From: Geobacillus proteiniphilus
GTDB taxonomy: Bacteria; Bacillota; Bacilli; Bacillales; Anoxybacillaceae
NCBI RefSeq assembly: GCF_001908025.1
Contig: NZ_MQMG01000006.1
Span: forward strand, 22,415 to 86,414
Direction: 5' to 3'
DNA: 64,000 bases
Shown here: in pieces, positions 25,909 to 34,896 of the stretch
Layout of the letters: each line of letters opens with the position of its first letter
Numbering within the stretch: position 1 is the stretch's first letter
The notes under the pieces: model-generated
What the model was told of the DNA's origin: nothing
Database searches by the model: none
The model's input: only the letters and a program-made list of their open reading frames with translations
Position numbers and translations under genes: made by a program

Positions 25909-27456
25909 TTACTTGAACACCGGCTCTTTGAACTGGGCCAGCTTTTCAAGCGACGATTTTTCCACATCTTCATGCAAGCTGTTGCCGTGCGAATCCATCG
26001 TGACAACAGCAGTGAAGTTTTCGACGCGCAAATGCCACATCGCTTCGGGGATGCCAAACTCCAGCAAATCAACGCCTTCCACGGATTTGATGCAATCGGC
26101 GTAATATTGCGCTGCGCCGCCGATGGCGTTTAGGTACACGCCGCCGTGTTCTTTTAACGCTTGCAGCGTCTTCGCGCCCATGCCGCCTTTGCCGATGACA
26201 GCACGGACGCCGAATTTTTTCATGATGTCGCCTTGGTACGGCTCTTCACGGATGCTTGTCGTCGGGCCGGCTGCTTTGGCGTGCCAGCGGCCTTCTTCAT
26301 CTTTTAACATGACCGGACCGCAATGATAAATGATTTGCCCGTTCAAGTCGACCGGCGCGTCATGGTCCATCAAATATTTATGAATGGCATCGCGGCCGGT
26401 GTAAATGACGCCGCTGATGCGGACGACGTCGCCGACGCGAAGCTGGCGCACTTGTTCTTCCGACAGCGGCGGAACAAGGTCGATGACGCGTGTGTCGCCT
26501 TGTTCAAGCGCCGCGGCTGCTTCCGCTTTTTCCAACTCTTTTGCAAAATCGACGTCTTCGCCGTCTTGGTACAGCCATTCGATGATCTCACCAGTCGCCG
26601 GATCGATTTTCACGCCCATGCGCCGGAACGCCCAGCAGTTGTAGGCGACCGAAACGAAGAAGCTCGCCGGGATGCGGTGCATAACGCCGATTTTACAGCC
26701 AAGCAGCGTCGATTCGCCGCCAAACCCCATCGTGCCGATGCCAAGTTTGTTGGCGTTTTCCATAATGTATTCTTCGAGTTGGCGCAATTCTTCAATCGGA
26801 TTGACATCATCGACCGGACGGAACAGCTGCTCTTTCGCCAACTCATAGCCAGACGAGCGGTCGCCGCCGATGCCGACGCCGATAAAGCCGGCGCTGCACC
26901 CTTGCCCTTGCGCTTGGTACACCGCGTGCAAAATGCATTTGCGGATGCCGTCCAAATCGCGGCCGGCGCGGCCGAGCCCTTCGAGTTCGCACGGCAGGCT
27001 GTACTGAATGTTTTTGTTTTCACAGCCGCCGCCTTTTAAAATGAGGCGAACGTCAATGTAATCGTTTTCCCATTGTTCAAATTTGATGACCGGCACACCT
27101 TCTCCCAAGTTGTCGCCGCTGTTTTTGCCGGTGAGCGAATCGACCGAGTTCGGGCGCAGTTTGCCGTTTTTCGTCGCTTCGGCAATGGCGGCCCGAATCG
27201 CTTTTTTCATTTCGATTTGGTTGACGCCGACCGGCACTTTGATTTTAAACGTCGGCAAGCCGGTGTCTTGGCAAATGGGAGACACGTTTTCATCCGCCAT
27301 CTGAATGTTCTCGACGATCGTATTGAGCGCCATGGCCGCCCGCGTGCCAGCGTTTTCGCGCACTTTCGCCCGAGCGATCGCTCGACGGACATCCTTTGGC
27401 AGCTTCGTAGATGTTTCCACAATCAAGTCATACATGCTTTGCTGGAATTTTTCCAT
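25909..27456 (-). CDS. fumA: Class I fumarate hydratase
   Basis: 515 residues, the Fe-S type fumarase (FumA/FumB family, alpha and beta parts fused). It interconverts fumarate and malate in the citric acid cycle. N-terminal alpha part: NVSPICQDTGLPTFK, GGGCENKNIQYSLP, GIGGDRSSGYELAKEQL, GFGGESTLLGCKIG. C-terminal beta part from about residue 330: RQLRVGDVVRISGVIYTGRDAIHK, GPTTSIREEPY, IGKGGMGAKTL. The conserved Cys residues in the ICQD, GGCENK and GCKIG contexts are likely [4Fe-4S] ligands. Monocistronic with its own terminator. Confidence 0.93.
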   Translation of the reverse strand: MEKFQQSMYDLIVETSTKLPKDVRRAIARAKVRENAGTRAAMALNTIVENIQMADENVSPICQDTGLPTFKIKVPVGVNQIEMKKAIRAAIAEATKNGKLRPNSVDSLTGKNSGDNLGEGVPVIKFEQWENDYIDVRLILKGGGCENKNIQYSLPCELEGLGRAGRDLDGIRKCILHAVYQAQGQGCSAGFIGVGIGGDRSSGYELAKEQLFRPVDDVNPIEELRQLEEYIMENANKLGIGTMGFGGESTLLGCKIGVMHRIPASFFVSVAYNCWAFRRMGVKIDPATGEIIEWLYQDGEDVDFAKELEKAEAAAALEQGDTRVIDLVPPLSEEQVRQLRVGDVVRISGVIYTGRDAIHKYLMDHDAPVDLNGQIIYHCGPVMLKDEEGRWHAKAAGPTTSIREEPYQGDIMKKFGVRAVIGKGGMGAKTLQALKEHGGVYLNAIGGAAQYYADCIKSVEGVDLLEFGIPEAMWHLRVENFTAVVTMDSHGNSLHEDVEKSSLEKLAQFKEPVFK

Positions 27457-27686
27457 TTGTGCAAACGCCCCTTCCCCTGTTTATCGTCCAGATGCGGTTG
27501 TCCCATCTTTTTCTATTATACTCCGTTTTCCAGCGTTGTGTAAAAAATCTTTCTTTTTGACCTCATCATGGTTTTATTCTCATCATACGAATAGGGTAGA
27601 TGCAAAGCAGCTAAAACGATTGACAAGCGTTGCTAAGGCGGCTAATAATGAACCATAGGACTTTGTCATGGAGAGAGGAGAAAGCG

Positions 27687-28811
27687 ATGCGTTCATCCAC
27701 CATGCCAGCCATTACGCCGGCGTATGACCCTTGGGAAGCGTACGTCGATATTGAAGAATATGGAAAACTACAACTAACGAATATTGAGTTTACCACAACG
27801 ACGCTTTGCAATATGCGCTGCGAGCATTGTGCTGTTGGCTATACGTTGACAATGAAAGATCCCGAGGCGCTGCCGCTTGACATGTTGCTCCGCCGGCTCG
27901 AGGAAATTCCGCATTTGCGGTCATTAAGCATCACCGGCGGCGAGCCGATGCTGTCATTAAAATCCGTCGAACAATACGTCGTTCCCCTTCTCCGCTACGC
28001 GCACGAGCGCGGGGTGCGGACGCAGCTTAATTCGAACTTGACGTTGGATTTGTCTCGCTATGAACCAGTCATTCCGTATTTGGATGTGCTCCATATCTCG
28101 CACAACTGGGGGACGGTCGACGACTTTGTCGAAGGTGGTTTTGCCATGATGGAGCGGAAGCCGACGCGCACCCAACGCGAGAAATACTTCCAGCGCATGC
28201 TTGACAATGCAAAAGCGCTGGCAAATGCCGGCGTGATGGTATCCGCGGAAACGATGTTAAACAAACGGACCGTCCGCCATTTGGAAACAATCCACCGCCA
28301 AGTTGTCGAGGAAATGGGCTGCCGGCGCCATGAAATCCATCCGATGTATCCGAGCGATTTTGCCAGCGCTTTAGAGACATTGAGCTTGGACGAATTGCGC
28401 GAAGCGATTCACCATTTGCTTGACATTCGCGACGAAAACGTCTGGATGCTGTTTGGCACGCTGCCGTTTTACCCGTGCAGCGACAACGAAGAAGATGTGC
28501 GCCTATTGAAGCGGCTGTATGAAAGCAAAAACGTCACCGTGCGCAACGATCCGGACGGACGTTCACGGCTCAATGTCAATATTTTCACCGGCGATGTCAT
28601 CGTCACCGATTTCGGTGATGAACCGCCGCTTGGCAACATCATTCACGATTCGCTGCCAGACGTGTATGACAAATGGCGGCGCTCAAAGCTTGCTAGGGAG
28701 CTTCTTTGCCACTGCCCGTCGGCACGCTGCCTCGGACCGAACGTCCTTGTGAAGCAGACGTATTACCGCGGCGTCGATTTTACGAAGCGGTCCGCGCGCA
28801 TTGGCCGATAA
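27687..28811 (+). CDS. yfkAB: Radical SAM protein YfkAB
   Basis: 374 residues from ATG 27687 after GAGAGGAG. The radical SAM cluster motif is TLCNMRCEHCAVG (C-x3-C-x2-C) near residue 45, with the GGEPM motif at SITGGEPMLSL. A C-terminal Cys-containing part (CHCPSARCLGPNVL) may bind a second cluster as in SPASM-like proteins. In B. subtilis this protein is encoded as yfkA/yfkB; substrate unknown. Cytoplasmic. A convergent terminator separates it from yfkD. Confidence 0.88.
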   Translation: MRSSTMPAITPAYDPWEAYVDIEEYGKLQLTNIEFTTTTLCNMRCEHCAVGYTLTMKDPEALPLDMLLRRLEEIPHLRSLSITGGEPMLSLKSVEQYVVPLLRYAHERGVRTQLNSNLTLDLSRYEPVIPYLDVLHISHNWGTVDDFVEGGFAMMERKPTRTQREKYFQRMLDNAKALANAGVMVSAETMLNKRTVRHLETIHRQVVEEMGCRRHEIHPMYPSDFASALETLSLDELREAIHHLLDIRDENVWMLFGTLPFYPCSDNEEDVRLLKRLYESKNVTVRNDPDGRSRLNVNIFTGDVIVTDFGDEPPLGNIIHDSLPDVYDKWRRSKLARELLCHCPSARCLGPNVLVKQTYYRGVDFTKRSARIGR

Positions 28812-28845
28812 AAAACGTCAAGGAGCTTTTCCTTGACGTTTTATC
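28811..28845. terminator. Bidirectional terminator between yfkAB and yfkD
   Basis: AAAACGTCAAGGA pairs with TCCTTGACGTTTT around a short loop. Runs of A and T on both sides let it act on both converging genes. Confidence 0.85.
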
Positions 28846-29629
28846 TTGGCTGTTCACTCACCACATACGACATGTACAGGCGATCCTGCACCGGAATCCA
28901 CGCCCCAACCCCTCTTGTCGTCACGTTTTTGACGACAATTTTCTTTTTGTTTCCTTTGAGCACGACGTACACTTCCCCGTATGTTACTTTCCCTTTTTCA
29001 TTCACCGCCGGAGCGTACGCGTACAAATAACCTATTTTTTTCGCCGGTACGTTGTACGGTTGGTCTTTTTTCGTGCCAAGGCCGACGACCGTGCTGAAAG
29101 AGAGCGGCAAGTTCGTCTTTTCCATCGCTTTGTTTAACATCATCCGCTTAACCGCGTCTTCATTCGGCACTTTCACCGTCAACCCGCCGCGGACGTATTT
29201 TTGCATTTCTTGTTTATAGTACAACTTTTGCGCCGTATCGCCGCCGCGGTTATCAAGGAAATTCGTGTTGACCTTTTGATATTCCCAGTTCGTCGACGTT
29301 TCGATCGACTGATAATTGAGCGGCCATTGGCCTAAATAAATCGTCGCCCTGAAGCCAACGGCCCATGGCGTGTCGGTCGCCGAAGATTCATTAAAGAGAT
29401 GGATCAATTCGGGATTCTCAATTTTCACATTCGCCGATCTTAACAGCTGTTTTGTAAACGAGCTTGGTTCCAAATGCGGCAAATCTTGCGTCGGGTTCGG
29501 ATACGTATTTTCTTTCGATATATCAATCACCGCACCGGGCGCCGGTTTGCCGGCAGCCGCCAGCGCCGAAAACGCCGCCGCATAAAGAAGAAGCACGCTC
29601 ACGAACAGCGAAACAGCCCACTTTTTCAT
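28841..29629 (-). CDS. yfkD: YfkD family secreted protein
   Basis: 262 residues from ATG 29629, 8 bases after AAAGGAG. A signal peptide (KKWAVSLFVSVLLLYAAAFSALAAAG) leads to a mature domain with IDISKENTYPNPTQDLPHLEPSSFTKQLL, WAVGFRATIYLGQWPLNY and a C-terminal KNVTTRGVGAWIPVQDRLYMSY. This is the YfkD/YfkD-like family of Bacillaceae, extracytoplasmic and of unknown function. Order yfkAB-yfkD-yfkE is conserved with B. subtilis. Confidence 0.88.
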   Translation of the reverse strand: MKKWAVSLFVSVLLLYAAAFSALAAAGKPAPGAVIDISKENTYPNPTQDLPHLEPSSFTKQLLRSANVKIENPELIHLFNESSATDTPWAVGFRATIYLGQWPLNYQSIETSTNWEYQKVNTNFLDNRGGDTAQKLYYKQEMQKYVRGGLTVKVPNEDAVKRMMLNKAMEKTNLPLSFSTVVGLGTKKDQPYNVPAKKIGYLYAYAPAVNEKGKVTYGEVYVVLKGNKKKIVVKNVTTRGVGAWIPVQDRLYMSYVVSEQPR

Positions 29630-29741
29630 CGTCTTCACTCCTTTCTTCCCACGTTATTCACTGTTAGTTTCTTTCAAAATGCGCCGTTTATCCGCGGCGG
29701 CGAAAATTTTCCCCGTTTGGCGCTCCATTTCCCGCGCCCGC

Positions 29742-29778
29742 AAAAAAAAAAGCACCCGGACGGCGAACGCCCGGATGC
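29742..29778 (-). terminator. Terminator after Ca2+/H+ antiporter gene
   Basis: On the minus strand GCATCCGGGCG and CGTCCGGGTGC form a stem (one mismatch) followed by ten T. Confidence 0.9.
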
Positions 29779-29784
29779 AGTCAC

Positions 29785-30837
29785 TTACAGCAAGTAAAAA
29801 CCGATGCCCATGATCGTATAGGCAGCGAGCAACGTCGCCCCTTCAAACCAGTTCGTATCACCATCATTTGACAGCACGATCATCAAAAGCACGGAAGCAG
29901 CCATCGCCACCAGCTCAGGAAGTGAAAAGACAAGCGGCATTTTTTCCGGAAACAAAAGCGAAACGAGCACAAGCACCGGCGCAACGAACATGGCGATTTG
30001 CAATGTCGAGCCGACGGCAATTTCCACCGCGACATTCATTTTGTTTTTGTACGCCATAATAACCGCGGAAGCGTGCTCCGCCGCATTGCCGACGATGGCC
30101 ACGATGATGATCCCGATAAACAGCTCGCTCCAGCCGAATGACTCGGCGACCGTTTCAAACGTGTGAACGAGCCGTTCCGATAAATAGGCGACCGCAACCG
30201 TCGCCAGCGCCAAAATGGCGGTCGCTTTCCCTTTGCCCCATTCGGGCTCTTCATCTTCTTCCACTTCTTCTGATTTATGCTGATATACGCCGCGATGGGT
30301 GACAAGCCGGAAATAAAGGGCGGCGGCGTAAAGCAAGATCATGATGATCGAAATGCCAACGCTCAACGCAACTTGTTCGCTGTGATTCATATGCATGGTA
30401 AACACTTCCGGAATGACAAAGGCGATGAAGATGGCAAAAGTCAGCAGCCCGGCATTATGACGAGCATCATAAATGTTGAATTCTTGCCGCTTATATTTTA
30501 GTCCGCCGACAAAAAACGATAGCCCAGCCACCAAAAGCAAGTTCCCGAGCACCGAACCGGTTAAGGAAGCGAGCACGACGTCAACGAGTCCAGCCTGCAA
30601 GGCAAAAATGGAAATGATCAGCTCGACCGCGTTGCCAAACGTCGCGTTCAACAGCCCGCCAATGCGCGGTCCGGCGACGATCGCCAAGCTTTCCGTCGCT
30701 CGCCCCATATAGCTGGCGAGCGCAATGATCGTCAAACAGTACAGCACAAACATCAAGACAGTCGGCCAATGAAGAAACCCGCCGATGACCGACACCGGCA
30801 CGCCGATCCATGTCATCCAAGCAAACACCTTGTTCAT
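29785..30837 (-). CDS. chaA: Ca2+/H+ antiporter, CAX family (ChaA/YfkE)
   Basis: 350 residues from ATG 30837 after AAAGGTGG. About eleven membrane segments in two inverted halves, each with a CAX signature: LNATFGNAVELIISIFAL and AIVGNAAEHASAVIMAYK (conserved Glu in both). An acidic cytoplasmic loop (HKSEEVEEDEEPEWGKG) separates the halves. It exports Ca2+ in exchange for protons at the cytoplasmic membrane. Corresponds to B. subtilis YfkE, and shares the divergent region with the MFS gene. Confidence 0.92.
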   Translation of the reverse strand: MNKVFAWMTWIGVPVSVIGGFLHWPTVLMFVLYCLTIIALASYMGRATESLAIVAGPRIGGLLNATFGNAVELIISIFALQAGLVDVVLASLTGSVLGNLLLVAGLSFFVGGLKYKRQEFNIYDARHNAGLLTFAIFIAFVIPEVFTMHMNHSEQVALSVGISIIMILLYAAALYFRLVTHRGVYQHKSEEVEEDEEPEWGKGKATAILALATVAVAYLSERLVHTFETVAESFGWSELFIGIIIVAIVGNAAEHASAVIMAYKNKMNVAVEIAVGSTLQIAMFVAPVLVLVSLLFPEKMPLVFSLPELVAMAASVLLMIVLSNDGDTNWFEGATLLAAYTIMGIGFYLL

Positions 30838-30983
30838 TTCTCTTCCACCTTTCCTCTTGATTGTTTTCGTTGCATTGACCGCCGTTTCTATGTACGATGG
30901 ATAAGGGCATTCATTCGCCCTGGGAAACATCCGGCCTCGCTTGTTTGATCGGCCGGCGATTTCAACTGAAATGGGGATGCACG

Positions 30984-32117
30984 ATGCGTTTTGCCATCTT
31001 AACCGGGATTGTCGCCGTCTCTGGTCTGTCGCAAGGGATGTTGCTGCCGCTTTTGGCGATGCTTCTTGATGAAAACGGCGTCTCTTCGTCCGTTAACGGG
31101 GCGCACGCCGCCGCCCTGTATATCGGCGTCTTGGCCATTTCGCCATTTTTGGAACGGCCGCTGAGACGCTATGGCTATCGGCTCCTCATTCTCCTTGGTG
31201 GTTTCATTGTAATATGTTCGCTTATTCTTTTTCCACTTTTTCCTTCACTTTTCTTTTGGCTTGTTCTTCGCTTTGCCATCGGCATCGGCGATCATATGCT
31301 TCATTTTGCGACACAAACGTGGATTACTGACTTTTCGCCGCCGGCTGAGCGCGGACGGCGATTGTCGCTGTATGGATGGGCGTTCGGCCTCGGCTTCACC
31401 ATCGGCCCGCTGTTAGCTTCACTCGCTTCGGTCGAGAAGGCGCTTCCGTTTTATTTAGCCGCTCTCCTTAGTTTCGCCGGTTGGATCGGCGTCTTTTGGC
31501 TGCCGAACGAAAAACCAAAGCCGCTTGAACGTTCTTCGTCGACGGCCGGTCGGTTTATTGGCGCTTGGAAACAGGCGTGGCCAGCGCTTTTGTTGCCGTT
31601 TACCTACGGTTTTTTGGAAGCGGCCGTTCATTCCATCTTTCCGTTGTACGCCTTGCGCGAGGGGATGAGCGCAGAACAAATCGCCTTCATTTTGCCTTGT
31701 TTCTCATTCGGCGGCATCATCTTTCAGCTTCCGCTCGGAGCGCTCAGCGATCGGTTCGGGCGGCGCGAGATCATCACCGGTGCACTCTTGGCCGGCGCCG
31801 GTTGTTTTTTGATTGCCCTCACTGTCGGTGCGTCCACGGTTGGGTTGGCTGCCTGTTTGTTCACCGCTGGCATGTTTACCGGCTCGCTCTTCTCGCTCGG
31901 CATCGCCTATATGACCGACCTGTTGCCGAAAGAGCTGCTTCCCGCCGGCAATCTGTTGTGCGGGATGCTATACAGTCTCGGCAGCATGACAGGCCCGCCG
32001 CTTTCCGGCAGCGTGGTTGATCTCTCTGCTCACGCCTTTTTCCTTGCGGTCAGCGCTGTCCTCCTCGTTCCGGCCATTTGCCTCGTCAGCCGCCGGGAAC
32101 AGGAAACAGCAGCTTGA
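30984..32117 (+). CDS. yfkF: MFS transporter (YfkF-like)
   Basis: 377 residues from ATG 30984. Twelve hydrophobic segments; the MFS loop motif appears as GALSDRFGRREIITGALLAGAG near residue 240 and, degenerate, as FLERPLRRYGYRLLIL in the first half. The central loop is short. In B. subtilis yfkF, a predicted drug or sugar efflux protein, occupies the same position beside yfkE. Substrate not known. Weak GGGG ribosome binding site. Confidence 0.85.
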   Translation: MRFAILTGIVAVSGLSQGMLLPLLAMLLDENGVSSSVNGAHAAALYIGVLAISPFLERPLRRYGYRLLILLGGFIVICSLILFPLFPSLFFWLVLRFAIGIGDHMLHFATQTWITDFSPPAERGRRLSLYGWAFGLGFTIGPLLASLASVEKALPFYLAALLSFAGWIGVFWLPNEKPKPLERSSSTAGRFIGAWKQAWPALLLPFTYGFLEAAVHSIFPLYALREGMSAEQIAFILPCFSFGGIIFQLPLGALSDRFGRREIITGALLAGAGCFLIALTVGASTVGLAACLFTAGMFTGSLFSLGIAYMTDLLPKELLPAGNLLCGMLYSLGSMTGPPLSGSVVDLSAHAFFLAVSAVLLVPAICLVSRREQETAA

Positions 32118-32160
32118 CCGTTTTCTTGTTTTTTATTTTTTATTTTTTTCAAAAAAATCG

Positions 32161-32190
32161 TTGACCATTTTGTTCTTTCTGTTATATAAT
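32161..32190 (+). promoter_or_regulatory. Promoter for BH0509-like gene
   Basis: TTGACC (32161-32166), 18 bases, TATAAT (32185-32190). Confidence 0.7.
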
Positions 32191-32210
32191 AAGATCAAGA
32201 TATCAAGTTT

Positions 32211-32224
32211 CTGTTTTAAAACAG
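32211..32224 (+). promoter_or_regulatory. 14-bp palindrome between promoter and start
   Basis: CTGTTTTAAAACAG is a perfect palindrome about 20-33 bases after the -10 box and just ahead of AAAGGAGTGG. It could be an operator for a dimeric repressor. Confidence 0.45.
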
Positions 32225-32242
32225 TATAAAGGAGTGGCGATC

Positions 32243-32389
32243 ATGAGCAGAACGGAACGGAAAAATATGATTGAGTTTATCGAAAAAGTGCGGGGATTGT
32301 CGCGCGAGGAACTCGCCTATATGACCGATGCAGAAATTGAATACATTTATGAGCGCTATTACCACCATCACGAAGAAATCGTTGAATAA
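32243..32389 (+). CDS. BH0509-like small protein
   Basis: 48 residues: MSRTERKNMIEFIEKVRGLS, then REELAYMTDAEIEYIYERYY and a His/Glu tail. The pattern (R-x-x-MIxFIE ... LxxMxDxEIExIYE) fits the BH0509 family of short Bacillaceae proteins. It has an excellent ribosome binding site (AAAGGAGTGG), its own promoter and a strong terminator, so it is a well-defined single-gene unit despite its size. Function unknown. A palindrome in the leader suggests regulation. Confidence 0.75.
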   Translation: MSRTERKNMIEFIEKVRGLSREELAYMTDAEIEYIYERYYHHHEEIVE

Positions 32390-32428
32390 AGCGGCGGCGG
32401 CTCGATGTGCCTGCGTTTGCATGAAAGA

Positions 32429-32460
32429 AGGTGTCCCCAAAGGGGAGGGACACCTTTTTT
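32429..32460 (+). terminator. Intrinsic terminator, GGTGTCCC type
   Basis: AAGGTGTCCC (32429-32438) pairs with GGGACACCTT (32447-32456), then T. Two more hairpins with the same stem occur at 49306 and 59948. Confidence 0.92.
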
Positions 32461-32549
32461 GATTGCCGTATATACGCATTAAAACAACTGCCGGAACACG
32501 ATATGTTGTGCTATGTTGAACGAAGAACCACCTTTTGAGACAGTTTCTT

Positions 32550-32735
32550 TCAATGATAGCCGTTTTGGCCGTTGGCGCTGCCACTCGTCTTATGCTTTGG
32601 TCTGTTTTTTCCTTTTTGCTTCGTGCCCCCGTCTTTTTTCGTATGTTTCGTCACCTTGATCCCCCCTATGCCAAGATCCCCTGCATTGTTACGATATCCC
32701 GTCTCGGCACCGTTTATGCATGCTAACGCTGCCAT
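32550..32735 (-). CDS. Small Gly/Lys-rich protein
   Basis: 61 residues: starts MAALACINGAETGYRNNAG, then DLGIGGIKVTKHTKKDGGTKQ and ends SANGQNGYH. The composition (Gly, Lys, Asn, His) is like small spore or coat proteins, but I recognise no family. ATG 32735 overlaps the end of the YihY gene by 13 bases, with AAGGG 5 bases ahead, so it could be translationally coupled. It may be real or a chance frame. Confidence 0.4.
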   Translation of the reverse strand: MAALACINGAETGYRNNAGDLGIGGIKVTKHTKKDGGTKQKGKNRPKHKTSGSANGQNGYH

Positions 32736-33556
32736 CTTTTCCCTTCGCGCTCACAGTCAAACATGGCGTTGAGTTCCCCCCCTAAGACAAGAATCATGCC
32801 GGACAAATAAAACCAAACCATCAACACGATCATCCCGCCAAGGCTGCCATACATCGCCGTGTAGTTGGCAAAGTTGTTGACATAATACGCGAACGCCAGC
32901 GACGTCGCAATCCAGCCGGCAGTGGCAAACAGCGCGCCGCGCACGACGTTGACGCAGCGAAGCTGTTTGTTCGGCGCGAAATAATAAAGGGCAGTAAAGA
33001 CGGCAAACAGTAACAGCGAACTCGTCACCCAGCGGAACGCATTCCAAACATCCAAAAACTGTTGCGACAACCCGAGAGCAGAGAACAAAAACAGTCCGAT
33101 CATCCGCCCGAAGACCGGAAGCACGAGGGCGACAACAATAACGACGATCATGCCGAGCGTCAACACGACCGACAAGCTGCGGGCCACCCAAAATGGGCGG
33201 TCTTCCTCCACATCATAGGCACGGTTGAACGCCCGCATAATGGCGCTCATGCCGTTGGAGGCCGACCAGATGGCGCCGATGATGCTTAACGACAGCAACT
33301 CCCCGTTTTGCTCGTCCATGAGGCGGCGAACGTTCGCCTCAATCAGGTGAAGCGCCTCTTTCGGCGCATATTGTCGCACAACTTCGAGAACATCTTCGTG
33401 CGGAATCGGCAAATACGCTAATAGCGTCATTAAAAACAGCAAAAACGGAAAGAGCGACAGAAGAAAGTAATACGCCAATTCCGCCGACAAGCGCGGGATT
33501 TCATCTTCCGTAAAACGGCGGGCCAACTCACGGATGAACGCCAAATTTACGACCAT
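32723..33556 (-). CDS. yfkH: YihY/virulence factor BrkB family membrane protein (YfkH)
   Basis: 277 residues with six membrane segments. Family landmarks are LSAELAYYFLLSLFPFLLFLMTLL near residue 25, IWSASNGMSAIMRAFNRAYDVEE (residues 115-137) and the C-terminal FANYTAMYGSLGGMIVLMVWFYLSGMILVLGGELNAM. The family is sometimes misnamed ribonuclease BN; its transport or structural function is unresolved. GGAGGG precedes ATG 33556. In B. subtilis yfkH is beside yfkJ, as here. Confidence 0.88.
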   Translation of the reverse strand: MVVNLAFIRELARRFTEDEIPRLSAELAYYFLLSLFPFLLFLMTLLAYLPIPHEDVLEVVRQYAPKEALHLIEANVRRLMDEQNGELLSLSIIGAIWSASNGMSAIMRAFNRAYDVEEDRPFWVARSLSVVLTLGMIVVIVVALVLPVFGRMIGLFLFSALGLSQQFLDVWNAFRWVTSSLLLFAVFTALYYFAPNKQLRCVNVVRGALFATAGWIATSLAFAYYVNNFANYTAMYGSLGGMIVLMVWFYLSGMILVLGGELNAMFDCEREGKRWQR

Positions 33557-33607
33557 CGGCCGCCCTCCTTCCCCGTTTTTCCCAAGACAGGTGCACCGCC
33601 CTCAAAG

Positions 33608-34096
33608 TCATTTTGTTTCCTCCGCACCAAGCCGATGGTCGCGGATGATCCTCTCAAGCAAATACTCGCACCCCGAGCGGACGAGGCGATACACTTCGGC
33701 AAAATTCCCGGTATAATACGGATCAGGCACATCGTCTTTTTCCCGGTCGGGAACAAAGTCAAGCAACCGGGCGAGCACCGCTTTCGAACGGGAGCCAGCC
33801 AATCGGCGCAAATCGTTCAAGTTGGCTGCGTCCATGGCGATGATGTAATCAAATTCTTCCAAGTCACGGTGGTTCACTTGCCGGGCGCGGATGCCGGAGT
33901 AGTCGATCTTGTTTTCAGTCAAAACCCTTCTTGTCCCCACATGCGGCGGCTCACCGACATGCCAGCTGCCTGTTCCCGCCGAATCAACGACAATCAGCCC
34001 GTCAAGCCCCCGCTCTTTCACCAAATGGCGGAAGACCGCTTCCGCCATCGGCGATCGGCAAATGTTTCCAAGACAAACAAACAGCACTTTAATCAT
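33608..34096 (-). CDS. yfkJ: Low-molecular-weight protein-tyrosine-phosphatase YfkJ
   Basis: 162 residues from the ATG at 34096, preceded by GAGGGGTGG. The P-loop CLGNICRSPMAEAVF (C-x5-R-S) is at residues 8-22 and the general acid loop DDVPDPYYTGNF near residue 125. Such enzymes hydrolyse phosphotyrosine through a Cys intermediate. B. subtilis YfkJ contributes to ethanol/stress resistance. It lies upstream of yfkH, 51 bases apart on the same strand. Confidence 0.92.
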   Translation of the reverse strand: MIKVLFVCLGNICRSPMAEAVFRHLVKERGLDGLIVVDSAGTGSWHVGEPPHVGTRRVLTENKIDYSGIRARQVNHRDLEEFDYIIAMDAANLNDLRRLAGSRSKAVLARLLDFVPDREKDDVPDPYYTGNFAEVYRLVRSGCEYLLERIIRDHRLGAEETK

Positions 34097-34448
34097 CCAA
34101 ACAGCCACCCCTCTCGCTATGTCCACGGTGCTTTCCACCGTTAGTTTTCCTTCTTTCCTTTTCATCTAGCCCCTTTTTGGCCCTAGAAGGAAGGTCGGTG
34201 ATGTAACGAAAAAACACTCCAGGGGGGAGCTTTCGCGAATGGATCAACAACTCTTCCGCGCGTTCACGACAACCATTTTGAAGAAAACGCGGTGTTTCAC
34301 CAACCTTCTACACTGGCACTATGCATGTGCACCTACATTTTACCACATCATCCGTTTTTCATCAGAAAAGCAAGCCATGCAATCTCTCCCCATTCTTCCT
34401 GCACCTATGGTACAATACATAGTAACTTGCCATGAAAGGAGCAAACCA
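34097..34448. other. Intergenic stretch without a supported gene
   Basis: The frame of the next gene is open back to 34239, and an ATG there has AGGGGGG ahead of it, but the 70 extra residues are not family-like. CCTTCTTTCC and GGAAGG could pair near 34149-34195. A TACAAT near 34411 may be a -10 box. Nothing else seen. Confidence 0.4.
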
Positions 34449-34673
34449 ATGGATTTATCAAAACGGTCGGCGGAAAACGTCGCCTACATGATCGAACAGC
34501 TGAAGCAAAAGTTGAAAGTGCTGAACTTGGATGCCATCAAGCCGTCCCATTTTTCCGAGGAATGGTACGATGAATTGAGAGACATTTACGAGATGGTGAT
34601 GAAACGCGAGACGTTCAGCCCAAGCGAAATGCAGGCGATTGTCGAAGAGCTCGGAAGCCTGCGCAAAAAATAA
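34449..34673 (+). CDS. yfkK: UPF0435 protein YfkK
   Basis: 74 residues starting at ATG 34449, 7 bases after AAAGGAG. Text [50 protein letters not shown] matches UPF0435 (B. subtilis YfkK, 71 residues). A small, helical, cytoplasmic protein of unknown function. Gene order yfkH-yfkJ-yfkK supports the call. Confidence 0.9.
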   Translation: MDLSKRSAENVAYMIEQLKQKLKVLNLDAIKPSHFSEEWYDELRDIYEMVMKRETFSPSEMQAIVEELGSLRKK

Positions 34674-34744
34674 CGTTCCCATCTGCTGCTAGGCAGGCAA
34701 TGCAGCTGTTTCGCATAAAAACAATTCCTATCGAAAAACTATGA

Positions 34745-34772
34745 TTGACATTATCGTCAATTGTGCTAAAAT
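34745..34772 (+). promoter_or_regulatory. Promoter for cysH operon leader
   Basis: TTGACA (34745-34750), a 16-base spacer and TAAAAT (34767-34772). It would start RNA near 34779, giving a leader of about 250 bases before cysH. Confidence 0.75.
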
Positions 34773-34799
34773 TTTAATCAATTAAATGACATGCGTTGC

Positions 34800-34896
34800 A
34801 TACGTTGCTCGGGAGTGAGGGAGGAATTGGCTCAATGAACTCCGACAACCTGCCACCTATAGCAAAGTGCCAATTCCAGCTAAAGAAGATCTTTAG
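34800..34896 (+). promoter_or_regulatory. S-box (SAM-I)-like riboswitch upstream of cysH
   Basis: The core reads GAGGGAGGAATTGGCTCAAT, GAACTCCGACAACC, and later AAAGTGCCAATTCCAGC. These align with the SAM-I elements GAGGGACTGGC, GATGAAACCCGGCAACC and GGTGCTAATTCCAGC. SAM-I leaders occur on B. subtilis cysH. Deviations are ACTCCGAC for ACCCGGC and no visible P1 complement; instead a CTAAAGA/TCTTTAG hairpin (34880-34896) directly follows the 3' core. No strong terminator was seen between it and cysH. It may be a divergent or decayed switch. Confidence 0.65.

Noticed and set aside
34239..34448. 70-residue N-terminal extension of the YfkK gene
   Set aside because: UPF0435 proteins are about 71 residues and the internal ATG 34449 has an excellent AAAGGAG site.
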